From NCBI RefSeq assembly GCF_047496725.1, contig NC_132976.1, positions 6,556,001 through 6,620,000 of the forward strand: a DNA stretch of 64,000 nucleotides, read 5' to 3'. Both the position numbers and the translations under genes were made by a program. The stretch is from Anoplolepis gracilipes (Eukaryota > Arthropoda > Insecta > Hymenoptera > Formicidae). Every line of letters begins with the position of its first letter. Position 1 is the stretch's first letter. This document shows positions 52,445-64,000 of this stretch, piece after piece. The notes below the pieces were generated by a model, which saw only the letters and a program-made list of their open reading frames with translations, did not search any database and was not told the DNA's origin.

Positions 52445-54399
52445 TCATTTATATTTGATATTTAGGAGCTCATTCTTAAATTTTATTAATATGCATTATG
52501 TATTGCTGGATATATTAAAATGACAACAGTGTATATACATTTATATTTATAATGTTCCATTTTTAATAGCCAGTATATTCTTTTCCACACAATAGAATTC
52601 TGATGAATTAATATACTTTTTCGTACAATCAATTTTAAAATTAATTAATGCGTTTTGAATATGAATTTTAATTTCTCTTAGTTCATATTATATTAAGAAA
52701 ATTACATCTGAGAAATATTTCATGAAAAGGTATTTAAATAGCCGTATTTTTTGTTAAATTAAATATTTATATATAAACTTTAATATATTAGCCTAATTGC
52801 AATCTAATTCGTATAATTTTGTTAAAAAAATATACTATTCCTGTTAATTGCGGTTTTTTCAAGAGCAAATTCTATGTCATAATTCTCACCATCGTTATTC
52901 CTTTCTAATCCGTGGATGGTAATAGAGCGCAATTTGCAAACAATTTGCAGGAATTACAGGGCAATTTAGGCGAATGGCGCGGCACCGGTGCTGTATCGAT
53001 CAATCATGTCCGAAAAAAATAAGCTTGGCTTCTCGTGGTACGGATTTTCGCATTACGGGAATGTTAGCACCGTAGAAAGAGTGATTTACTATTATTAAAG
53101 AATAACTGAGCATCTTATTAAAGGCAAAGTAAAAGGGTTGGTAATGCTCGGATATATATTATGTGTAACGCTGAAATTTATACCCGAGTTAATTGAATGC
53201 ACGGAGTAAAAAGATTGAAATATAGTTGCGACGGTTTAGGCAGCGTCAATGAGTTATTCTCGCAATAAGGAGAAAGCTTGCAGAAGACAGCTTGTTACGA
53301 AAAAGCTGGTCTCAGTATCTATACAGAAATAATTTAACGGTAGAAGACTGTGTCACTGCACATTAATATTGAATGCAACCTTTCGTCTTTTAAAGAAAGA
53401 CGATATTAATGCACATACATATATACATTTATTCGCATTGCATTTTAAAATTTTTAGTATTATGACTTGTTTTTATAAGCGTCTCTTATTTTCTTGTATA
53501 ATTTATGATACACTCTACGTTCTTATGCATTTAATAGTCGCCATATGTTCACAATGAGTCTGGATCCGTCGTGCATTAGTAGTAATGAGCTACGTATGCA
53601 TTGCTCTAGTATACATGTATTCATAATGAAATTTCACGGGGAATATTGCAAAAGTTTTTGGTGTCTAGAGTTGGAGGATGGTCACGTGGACGCGCATACG
53701 ACTAACTTCAATTCCGCCGAGACGTCGCTTTATTATATGCCATTTATTCTCTAAAGTCATGGTTCTCTCAATGTTACGTTTTACGGAGGAAAAAATCATA
53801 CAGGACGGACAGAGAGCAGAGGTTTAAGCGCTCAAAAGTTTCAAAAGTGAATTTTCTAGTAGTACGTGATAAACAAAAAAAAAAAAGAAGAAATTACTAG
53901 ATGTCATAATATATATGTATATAAAACGCAAGAGAGAACGAATATGCAGTTGAAAAAGAAAGGTGAGATTATCTGTGCTGCTTGTATAAACTGAGTGCAG
54001 TTTTCAGGATTACTTTTATCTCTATAAAAAATATATATATAAATATTCGACAATGTAGGCAGTATCATACGCGAAAGGGATAATTTAGAAAAATGTCACT
54101 AAAAGAGAGATGCGAGAAGACTTTCTGCATTACTATATCGGTTTTATACACATATCTCGTTTCGAGATAGAAAGAGCATATCCGCTATACATTTGAATTT
54201 CGCTCGTCTACGTGCGCGACGAAGTTATTATCTGTCCGCCGAGACACGCCATAAAGAAATAAGAATATGCGTTTTATGAACACAACGTGTACCACATCGA
54301 TCATACGAAAGAAATCTTAAAAATCCAAATGCATCGCGTTTTGTAAATTTTTTTTACACATAGATTATTTTCTCGCCCCATCTGTCTTGTTTCTCACGC

Positions 54400-55060
54400 A
54401 TGAGAGTTAGAATTATATATGTAAACTCTCTCGCTGAAACCGTTTATGAAGACGACAAAGGCGAAGACGTTTGTTCGCGCGAAGGCGATCATTTATTGAC
54501 ACGATTGCGTTTCATGCAGAAGCAAGAACCGAGAGAGAGTGCATACATTTTATGCTGCATGCGTGTTGGTAGGATTTCCTTGCGCACAATAAGGACGTTG
54601 TTCTCCCTCGTGTTATTCCCTCAGGATGTTAGGCGAGGTGCGTCGAGTGCCGGCGAATGCCGGCTTATAAAGCGACTCGCGCGAGCGAAATCTCGCGTAA
54701 AGGCTTGAAAACGCAACCGCTTTACACTCGTCTCACGTATCCGTGCCGAGGTGTGTCTCGCAATTTCTCATTCCGAGAGGCCGCGATTTTCCGCGCCTTC
54801 CAACTCCCGGCTCTTTTTTCCCCGTTTTTTTTTTCCGCCCTTCGTCACGTTTCCCCTCACTCCGCAACGGCGAAGAAAAGAAACTGTGTCTGCAGCACAG
54901 GTAATGGAAGCGGGGAGATTCGCGAGGAGCGATCGAAAACGACGACGACTTGAAGCCGATGACTTCGAAGTTTATCGGAAATTCCATTTCGTGTAAAGTT
55001 TTCTACCGCCGGCGTTTTGTGCGCCGTCTGCTTCTCCCGTTGTCTCTTCCTTACCTTCTT
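54400..55060 (+). promoter_or_regulatory. GC-rich block with a TATA-like box; possible promoter
   Basis: This block is CpG-rich compared with the intron. A CTTATAAAG element at 54664-54672 is followed by CpG-dense sequence. A 30-codon reading frame starts at an ATG at 54904 (MEAGRFARSDRKRRRLEADD and ten more) but ends in a stop and has no phase-1 donor, so I do not call a coding exon. A promoter or enhancer inside the gene is possible, on composition and TATA match only. Confidence 0.25.
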
Positions 55061-56086
55061 CAATCCATCGTATCCCTTCTGGTTCTATTATTCTTTGCTC
55101 TTTCCTGTAGTGTGTCTTCGTTATTCTTATCGCCTCTTGTGAAACTATCAGACCAAAGCGGTTAGGGATAATGGCTAACGTGTTTGTAAAATCATCTATT
55201 GTACCTTGAAGGGAAAGGAAAAAAGATGAAGTCTACATAATATACAAGATGGTTGCTGAGAAACTTTATATTTTACTTTTTCCCTTTTGTTTACATAAAT
55301 TATAATGTGTATGAGAGAAGAAAGAGCTTTTGAACGAATGAGTCACTATCTCTGTATATCGGATATGCAATCCAGTATATTGATCGGAAGTAGATAATTA
55401 CACATGCGGTTTATAATCCCTTTGTAATGTTTGTATGATTAAAGCTAATACTATGATTAAAATTTAATAATAATAAATTATTTAATATTGTATATTATAT
55501 TTGGTTTTAGTTATTTCTTAGTAATTGTATTTCCTACTATATGTTGTCTTTTATAAATGCTTATCGTATAAACGCGATTTTTCTTTCCTATGTAAATTTC
55601 TAACTTTTTATGAAAAATAATTTTGATATTCTTCTTACATTTGAATGTTTTGATATTTTTGTTAATTTATCTTTAACAGAATAATGTGAGATTTTTGGAA
55701 ATTTCTGTAATGTTTAATAGTATATAATTATGTATGCAGGACTTTACTCGATCGTTACTGCAAAATCTCTCCCGAGAGTTTAGTTGAAATTTCCCCTACG
55801 GCAGCAAGTAAACCGAAAAAAAACTCGCCAGCGCGCGTTTGAATTTTAACAGTAAAAGTTTTCGGCCTTTTGATCTCTCATTGGTGTATGAGTAAGACTG
55901 TAAAACTTTTAGTAGTTTGTAATTTTTATTTAACTTTCATGAGAAAAGACTGAGAGTATTTTTGTAAAATGATATCGTATTGTGAAAAAAAATTTCTAAT
56001 AGAGTACGCATATTAGCATTTATTAAAAAATTTTTATATATTTAATAATTGATATAAAATGAGACATAACTATTTTTTCATATAAG

Positions 56087-56257
56087 TCCGTTTCTATTAA
56101 CGTAATTTAAATGTAATCGTTGATTAACTTGCAGGACGATATCAAAATTTTTAACGACAATTATTGTATATAATATAAATGTTGAAATCGTTGTTGATGT
56201 TATTATTAGCCTGCAAGTTAACTAACGATTAATTTTAAACTACGTTGATAGAAATGA
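56087..56257. repeat. Inverted-repeat element of about 170 bp
   Basis: The left arm (56087-56135, ending AACTTGCAGG) and right arm (56210-56257, starting CCTGCAAGTTAACTAACGAT) are about 85% complementary over 48 bases, with a 74-base AT-rich centre. This fits an old MITE. The ends begin TCCGTTTCTATTAACGTA and its diverged complement. Confidence 0.8.
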
Positions 56258-57143
56258 GCGCGAATTAATCGACGAAATTTAAATTAATACAATAGAAGTA
56301 TCAATAAATCAATATTTTTTTAAAATTATATTGACAAACATATTTTCGTCTCGAAATTTGACAGTGGATTGAAGCATTTTCGTGCTTCAGTTTATTAAAT
56401 TCAGATACGGATTAAATTAACGCGCTACCGTATAGCTAGCTATCTTTCGTTAGCTGAGCAACTCTATCTTTATTTGTTTCGAGATCGAGATACCGCGCGG
56501 CTTCAAACTACCGTGAGGAACAACAATGAACAAAGCGTGTAACTTTCAGCTAACTTCGTCGGACCGCGTTCGAACATAATCCACTTGCCAGGCTCCGTAG
56601 AAATCTTTGGAGAAGTCAAGTTAACGAAGTTTACAGGGAGTTGAGCGTTATTCGGCACGGCATCTGCTGTCGCGATGATCCGCGTTTTGATTTGTCTGTA
56701 ATGTTAGCATTTTCGACAGCATTTAACATTGTCGTATAGAATGAAAGACGATACTTCAAACTGATAAACACGAACTAATTAATTATGCAATTCTCATATG
56801 ATTGCGACGAATAATATGGTGGTTATTTTATTCTTAATCATAGTTTGTAACTGCAATTAGTTTGCCTATAAGAGTTATTAAATGTAAAGCATTTAATGAA
56901 TAATTCTTACAAGAATCTATATTATTCATGTTTAAAAGAGGAGACTTATACATTTGATAGAATAGTTTTTTTTTTTATCATTGTAGTTACTGTAACGGTT
57001 TCACATGCGGCAGAAATTTCATTTCAGAGAATACAATTAATATCTCATTCCCCATTTTATCATGTTATAAGAATATCATTTTAATGCATTGAACTATTCA
57101 TCACAATTTAATAGTGATGTATTAAACGTCATGGAATAAGAGA

Positions 57144-58333
57144 GTTATGAGAGAGAAAGAAAAATCTATTTAAGGTTTAATAAATGTTTCATCTCTACTT
57201 ATGTTGAAATTCCTCTATATTAACTCAATTCCTATACTATTATGATAAATTGCGTAAAGTACATGTCGATCGAGTTAACGAACGGGAACACTGTTAGAAG
57301 TATTATAAATTTTCTCGATTCAAGAAATATTGTATTAAATAATAATAATGAGTTGAGCTTTAATCCATACTTTTTTAACCTAAGCTTTAAAAAGTGCTTT
57401 CGTTTTATTTATGAATTCAAGGCAAAGTGTAGTTTGGAACTTTACAATTTATTAATAATCGATTCAATAAGAAATAACTTTTAGTTTCTGAAATCTTTCA
57501 CTGATACTGTGAATTTCAATAATCTCATAGACAATGCGCTTGTGGTAACTTTGTAACTTTTCCATGAATATGCACTCGTCAGTTTTGCATATATGTATAT
57601 GACTGCATAATCTATACTAGTTAACGCAACGTGTGCATGCATTTGCTACGGTGGAGATTGTTGGAAGACTCAGGTGTACCGATAACTCATTGCAGGTGTC
57701 ACGATACTGCATATATTATTCTTCCAATAACTCTCTCATAGAGCTATCTAGCGAAAGATGATATATCGCTTGCTAGTTTCGTGTTACGTTATTCTAAGAC
57801 AATTTATTGTTTGACAAGAAAATTTAAACACAGTTATTGAATTTCATTGATTCTTCATTAAAAATTATTGAATATATTTTGCAATAACAGTCGTTACACT
57901 TAGACTGGCTAATATGTAAGACCGTATTTTTAAGCATTTTTTTAATACATAAAAGTGAAATACATATAAAAGATAATTATGAAATGTGAAAGAGATTTCC
58001 AAATAATTTAAAACTTTAAGGAAGAACTGGATGAATCTTTTGAAATATAAAATTAATTAATATGTGAGTTAAAGTAAAGATGCTCCGAAGAATTAAAATT
58101 TTTATTTTCATGAATTTTTGCGTACAGTCGCTATAACAAAGTTAGTTCGATATAAGACAATATTTATGATTTTGAGATTTAATTATATTCCATTTTTAAT
58201 CATATTGTGCAGGGTAAATTTTTAAAGATTTCAAAATTTTGAATTTTGAGTTAATATAGAGGAATTTCGACATAAGTAGTAGAAATGAAACACTTATTAA
58301 ACCTTAAATATACTTTTCTTTTTCTCTCATAAC
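57144..58333. mobile_element. Candidate non-autonomous element with ~90-bp terminal inverted repeats
   Basis: The sequence at 57144-57230 (GTTATGAGAGAGAAAGAAAA through TAACTCAATT) reappears as its reverse complement at 58242-58333 with roughly 90% identity. The two arms bound about 1.0 kb of AT-rich DNA without a recognisable transposase. Inside, near 58124-58165, lies TACAGTCGCTATAAC followed by AAAGTTAGTTCGATATAAG, which resembles the end of a pogo/Tigger-like element (CAG after TA), although no mate was found. It could be a degenerate DNA transposon or two copies of one repeat in opposite orientation. Confidence 0.6.
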
Positions 58334-59883
58334 GTTCGCAAAGTAATTATTAATGTCATATTTTAAAATGCTAAAGATGTTTTGTGCAATATTGAATTCA
58401 TAAATCCCGAAATGTATTAAATTTATTAACTTTTGTATTAGATTTATTAATTTTTGACATAGTTTATCCGTCCAGTTTCAATGATTTAAATTTGAATAGG
58501 ATTACGAATTATTTTCCGGCATTCTGATCGAAAATTAATTAAATTATTAACGCATTTGTTGAATTATTGTTAGAATGGAATTAGACGAAATTATTGAAGA
58601 AAGTATCGTCTTTAAATTTTTTTCGACTGATACTCTATACTTGTAATTTGCATGCAAGTAGAAAGGTACACTTAAGGACGGCTTTGATGCGCAGGTCGAA
58701 GTGCATAGGGGTTGATGAGGGCGAATTGCTCTCATAATAAGTTCGTTGAAAGTCATTGAGGAAACGCAGACAATACCCTCGTTTTTCGCACGAAGTTCTT
58801 TAGGGAATGGAAGCGATGGAGTCGAGCCCTTCGAAAAGTCCCCATATACATGTCTTCTGTTTCTTAATCCTTTTATTCATCGCGCCTTCCCCCAATTATG
58901 TGGTGACATTTGTCATGACTAAATTGTTGTAGTTGTGTATATCGTGCATCATTTATTATATTTGAATAATGGATAACGCGGTGTGTTAAACGGGACAGTT
59001 AGAACTTTAGGAATAGTTGAAACTATTAATACAGTAAGCACATGAATATGTAAGATGGCGAATCCTTTGCGATGCAAATTGTTCCCATGGGTTCTACAGC
59101 GAGTTTACTGTTATCTGTTACAGTTTACCACTTCTTGTTGAAGCACAGCTATTTTTACCTCTATTAAGAACATTTTACACACTTTAACATGTGTTATATA
59201 TTCACTTTAATTATAACATTACGTCTTTTATTTTATTTAGCTTTTTAATAATGCATGAAAATTTTACGTAATTATAATTCAAGAATACAATTAACGTTTT
59301 GTTCAAATTAAGGACGTTACAAAACAGTTATAATTAACGAATTTGTTTGGTTTATATTAGAACACGATAATACTTAAATAATACTTAATTGCATTCAGTT
59401 TTGAAAACTAAAGCTATAATTTGATATTATATGTTATTCTAGTTTTGTCTGTTATAGTTTATTTAATATTATATGTTATTCTACTTGTGTTCTGTTACAT
59501 TTATATTTCTCTTTAATAGCAATTCTAATTCATGCTTAACATTCACAATTGTGCACGAATATCATTAAATTATTACTTTCTAACTAAGTTATTATCTTTT
59601 AGTTTCATAATCTATTGTTATTTGTAATTATTTTAAAGAAATTATTTATTATATAACATAAATAATATGTTGAAATATTTATTTGCCAAATTATAAAAAT
59701 TAATCCTTTATGTCACGAATTTTTATATCTTTAAAACAGATTTTTTTGAAACTATATCTAAAGGTTTTATGAATTGTTGATGATAAATTTAAAATCAGAT
59801 TTTTAAAATCCAAAAAATAAAATTTTTTAAATTTTGGTCCGCTATTTTGGATTGGCTATTAAAAAATTTGAAAATTTTGATCT

Positions 59884-59912
59884 CAGAGTTGGATTCCAGT
59901 AATCCAACTCTG
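59884..59912. repeat. 12-bp perfect hairpin in a repeat-like context
   Basis: CAGAGTTGGATT, a 5-base loop, and AATCCAACTCTG form a perfect stem. The preceding bases contain GGTCCGCTATTTTGGATTGG, reminiscent of dispersed insect repeats that contain a CCGCCATTTTGGAT-like motif, though that family assignment is from memory. Confidence 0.6.
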
Positions 59913-61671
59913 AAAGAAATTTCCCAGATTACCACACGTTATAAGATATATTGAAACTATTTATTTACATTTATCGTAGAAAATATTAATTTTTTCATAT
60001 TTTTTGATGATTTTTTATTAATTTAATAAAAAACGTAACAAAAAAATTTTTTAAATACTTCAGGGTGTTCTGAATAAGTGCTTAACGTTTCGATATTGAT
60101 AATAGTTTAGTAAAAAATGATTTTTTTGTTTTTTTATAAAAAGCATAAATTTTGATTATTAGTTTACAGTAATTATGAAAATAAAAATATACAATTATTT
60201 TTTTTACATTCGTTCATATTTTAGCGGCTCCGCAAAAAAATAAGAAAAAATAATATTTAATGTTAAGAAATTCATGAAAATAATTGAGCGAAATAAAATG
60301 ATACGCTCAGCGTACCATCATGTCGCGAAAAGTTAAACGGTGCAAGAATATACATATAATATATTGATGAAAGGAGAATATTATTAAATAGCGAGTAGTA
60401 TAGATATGATAACGGCAACGAGTCGGTTACATCTCTTGCATTAATATTGGATAGACATAGGGTAGAGAGATGTATTACCGAGTATAGCTTTTGAAGCAGA
60501 GCGATAGTTTAAACCACTTTAACGAAGCCCTGAGACGAGGGCAACGTGTCCCTTATATCTCTCTGAAATTCACTATATTGCGCGACCATGCACGAGTTCT
60601 CGGATTATATCAACCTATGGGACGACGCAACGTTTATTTTCTCCTCGAGTAATCGTCCAAGTTTCGAGTATATATACATTCAACTATGCATATATTCAAC
60701 TTACAGACGATAATATTGTCTACAACCAACCAATTAATATGTTACTATCAAGCAAGTTATAAATTATATATTATATTATTATGTACATAGCATTGAATTA
60801 TTGTGAAGGAAACTGAGAAAAATTCAACTAGATTAATCAGAAATAGGTGATAAAAATTCTGCAAGTTTTTAGAAATATGTGGAAAAAGCAATATCTGTTA
60901 TTTTTCAATATATTTTTTATCTATTATGTTAAAAATTTACACGCAGAGAAATTATTTGGCAACATATATTAAGAGAATATTTTTATTAAAATTTCTATCT
61001 CTTCCGCTCTTTACTACATTTGATATTCGAAGCAAACATTTTATGCTTAATTGAAAAAATATACTGTGCAAAAAGTAAAAACTTTCATGAAATTGAAATA
61101 ATTTTTTATTCTAGTCATCGCGTATACTTTAACTTTGTGTTAATTAATTTTTTGATTAAAAATAATATTGTATGCGTATTTGTAAATTATATGTATACAT
61201 TAGATTAACAGAACCATTGCAGATTTCTTCTATAAAAGGATATATACATATATATATCTATCAGTACTTCATTTTCCATTTTAGTGTCCGTGCTGTTTGA
61301 CGACATGCGCTCTCGCAACATTGCGCATATAAGGTGCATTCTTAAAGGTACGCGGACATGATGTTCACGCGTGCGACTTTTGTTATTGCAGATATTGAAT
61401 TATTTCCAATTTTTTGTTGCTTGTTTTATCCAGCTGTCTTGTCTAACTTGCCATTTGGATTGTTTTCAACTGATACTTTGTAAATTTCAAACACAGCCTT
61501 TCAGATTTTATAGGAAATATTTGAAAGACATAATGGGATAAGAGCTTGAAATGATATAAAAAATAATCTGAGCGTTGCTCTAACATAAAAAATAATGTTG
61601 CTATTTTTGATGATATTTCTTGATTTTATATTAAATTTTAGGCAAAATGTCTCAGTGTATGCACATACATA

Positions 61672-61676
<5 letters not shown>

Positions 61677-61719
<43 letters not shown>
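61677..61719. repeat. TA dinucleotide microsatellite
   Basis: About 20 TA units are followed by TGTATG and GTGTGTGCG-type purine-pyrimidine alternation to about 61760. It is a simple repeat. Confidence 0.95.
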
Positions 61720-61722
<3 letters not shown>

Positions 61723-62539
61723 GTATGTATGTATATTTGTGTGTGTGCGTGTGCGTATGTAACACGAAGAAAGAAAATAATATATACATATATAAATATG
61801 TATAATAATATATATATTTTTTGCCCATGTCTTAACATTTTTAAACGTAATTTACGGAACATTGTTAGTTAATCAATTCGTTATCTCTCTTTTATGTCCT
61901 GTTGTCTTTATTTCTCATATGTACCAAAGGGAATTTGTATTCTCGTTTAATATATAAATAAATAAATATATGCATATATAAATATAATAGCCATATTTTA
62001 TGATAATAAAAAACCTCTTACTGCGTTTATATAACAATTTGAGTTGTTTCGATAATTCATTGTTTTTCAAACGTATAAATAATTTCATGAGAATTAGCCT
62101 ATTAGGTTATTTTTGTCATTATCTCATCAGAAATCTTAAATATATAGTGCATTTTTGATAGTATTAATTTCGATTTATTTATATTATTTATTGTATGTTT
62201 ATAATATAATTTGAAAGAAAGAATTACATTATCTCGTCGACAAAATCATGATTTTTAAATTAGATTTGATGTCACATTTTTCAAAGTTAAATATTCTAAA
62301 AAAAAAGAAAAATAAAAAAAAGTAAATCTTTATAAAAAGAACAATATGACAGTATTCCAAATGTGTGACAATATTGCAAATTAAGAGCTGAAGCAAATTT
62401 GCTCGCACAATTTCGGTATCGCAAATATTCGCGATGATTGACATTTTATTATCACGGGACTTTTAAAGCACATTATTTGTATGCGTATATTTCAGTAATG
62501 TATATTCACCTCGTTATTTGTTTGGTTTTAATGTTACAG

Positions 62540-62751
62540 TTACCAAGCTGAGAGAACATTGGGACGAGACCAATTCAAAAGTCATGCAAAGGAAGACGCA
62601 GCTGGACATGATGCTGGGAGACAGTCAACGATACGAGGCGAAGAGAAACGAGGTGGAGGTCTGGTTAGCACGTATGGAAACTCGACTTGAGAGAATGCGA
62701 GCTGTAGGGCATACTGCCGACGTGCTCGAAGCGCAGCTCAGGGAACAAAAG
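62540..62751 (+). CDS. Dys: Dystrophin internal exon spanning two spectrin repeats
   Basis: This 212-bp exon (phase 1 in, phase 0 out) encodes Val (shared codon) then TKLREHWDETNSKVMQRKTQ, LDMMLGDSQRYEAKRNEVEV, WLARMETRLERMRAVGHTAD and VLEAQLREQK. The Trp in REHWDET marks helix C of one repeat, and the Trp in VEVWLARME marks helix A of the next, so the exon crosses a repeat boundary. I recognise it as insect dystrophin, where KSFHAELHQ-like sequence should follow in the next exon, outside the window. The acceptor is TTAATGTTACAG and the donor is CAAAAG then GTACGT. It is the common acceptor for the full-length transcript and for the candidate short isoforms starting at 42772 or 44448. Everything downstream of it is therefore shared. 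Confidence 0.95.
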
Positions 62752-64000
62752 GTACGTCGAACTCTCTTCTTTCCGTCTTTGCGCGAGTAACCGCATTAGC
62801 TCTTCGAGTTGGTGAGTTTTTAGTACCGCGCGTGAAAAATGTTTTTAGTGGATAGTGAGACGAAAAACGAGGTAGTGTGTGCTGTACGAGTACGTGATAA
62901 TTGCTTTATTTATTTAGTTTATTTAAAGAATTAATAGTGTTACTTTTGGAATTTAATTTTTTTTATAAATATTGATAAAAAATATCATCACGAAGTACTA
63001 AGTAGTGTTGATGGATTATTTAATTGAAATGCGTTAAAAGAGTAGATCTTGTGTAATATTATTACAGCAAAGTATTGTAAGGAAAATCTATATAGTTTGA
63101 AAGATATCAATTGTAAACAGTATTCTTGTGATTGTGTCATAGTTTGAATGGAACTTTTATTTTTTAATGGACGTTTCAATCTTTCAAAGACATTTTTGTT
63201 ACGTTATGTATTTGTTTATCGTTGCATCTACGGTGCTTATTTTACGTTATTTGTACGATGGAATGTTTTGACAGTGCATTTTTCATCTTGCGTATTGAAA
63301 TTGTATTAGTATTGAACGAGATGTGTCTGCTAACCAATATCATTTCGTTGTATGACATCAAAAAAGAATATGAATTTCAATATTCTTTGGATATCTAAAT
63401 GAATGTTGTGTGAATAGCTTAAAAATTATTTTCTATATTATATCAAATTATGTCAACATTTTATTACATATATGCAATTACATTAGCATTTACTCAGGGT
63501 GTTTACTCTCTGGAAAACCTGGAATTCTCAGGGATTTCTCTTGTATCTGGAAAAATCAGGGAAGTCTCATGGAATTTTAGAAAATTTCAGGAAATTTTTT
63601 CGAAAATTTTCTTTTTAATAATTTTGCTTTCAATTGTGAACAGTCAACCGTGTGAAACTGGCGTCTCACTTTATAGAAACGCATAAATTGTTGTGAATGG
63701 TCTCGTTTTATTTTTAATAGTTGTAGAGTTTTTGATAGATTAAATAAATATTTCTGGCTATTAAATAAAAAAAATGGCTCAGAACAAACCGAGACACCAA
63801 AGTTCACGCTGCTTATTTTGTCCGCTGACGATTTTTTTAAGCATTTTTTATCAGATTTTAAGCGTTTGAAAATAATACAATTTATACAAAATGTTCTATA
63901 CCTAAAAATTATTAATATATGTATTAATTAACAAATTAAATCATCCGAAATGCCAGACATATAAGTATTGAAATGAGACGTTCGTATCTTTGCTCCTCTA
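62752..64000 (+). other. Start of the next dystrophin intron
   Basis: This opens with GTACGT. No further exon with dystrophin-like coding was found before the window end. It contains the repeat block at 63488-63610; the remainder is AT-rich and featureless. Confidence 0.75.
63488..63610. repeat. Block of CTGGAAAA / CAGGGA short repeats
   Basis: A CAGGGTGTTTACTCTCTGGA start is followed by irregular repeats of CTGGAAAA, TCAGGGA and GGAATTTTAG at 15-25-base spacing, decaying into AAATTTTTTCGAAAATTTTC. It resembles a dispersed CAGGG-type repeat found in many animal genomes, but I cannot name the family. Confidence 0.65.

Larger units (their letters stand above)
51106..62539 (+). other. Last 11.4 kb of the 39.6-kb dystrophin intron
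   Basis: This ends with the acceptor TTTTAATGTTACAG at 62539. It is rich in inverted repeats: the long hairpin at 52136-52444, the element at 56087-56257, the terminal-inverted-repeat segment at 57144-58333 and a small hairpin at 59884-59912. A GC-rich block lies at about 54400-55060 and a TA tract at 61677-61719. No coding exon was supported. Confidence 0.65.

Overview
The window is one part of a very large, intron-rich eukaryotic gene on the + strand. It is strongly AT-rich, has long introns with consensus GT..AG borders, no dense ORFs, and many AT microsatellites and short inverted repeats. Conceptual translation of three exons (5097-5195, 22785-22890, 62540-62751) gives a continuous 139-residue stretch of spectrin-type triple helix. 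I recognise it as arthropod dystrophin (Dys). The close match to insect dystrophin, the base composition and the repeats fit an insect, probably a hymenopteran such as an ant, but the species is inference. Almost everything else is intron, and the long lines of open frame elsewhere look like chance.

Layout. 1-5096 is the 3' part of an upstream intron. The 99-bp exon at 5097 is followed by a 17.6-kb intron (5196-22784). That intron carries a candidate alternative first exon at 16515-16592, whose phase-0 end fits the 106-bp exon at 22785. Next comes a 39.6-kb intron (22891-62539). It carries a GC-rich GGT/GGC-rich island (about 39300-40200), a candidate isoform-specific start exon (42772-43063), a second Ser/Pro-rich exon (44485-44739) and a possible 75-bp cassette exon (51031-51105). 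The 212-bp exon at 62540 follows, and the window ends inside the next intron.

How the parts fit. All constitutive junctions agree in phase: 0/0, then 0/1, then 1/0. The start exon at 42772 and the Ser/Pro-rich exon at 44485 both end in phase 1 with His-Gln plus one G, exactly what the exon at 62540 needs. The first exon at 16515 ends in phase 0, exactly what the exon at 22785 needs. The simplest model is one full-length product plus at least two shorter dystrophins with private N-termini driven from intronic promoters. This is the arrangement known for Drosophila Dys (short isoforms such as Dp205 and Dp186) and vertebrate DMD.

Repeats. The most notable are a nearly perfect hairpin with ~135-bp arms (52136-52444), a ~1.2-kb segment bounded by ~90-bp inverted repeats (57144-58333), a ~170-bp inverted-repeat element (56087-56257) and several AT-rich tandem arrays. 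No tRNA, rRNA, CRISPR or intact transposase was found.
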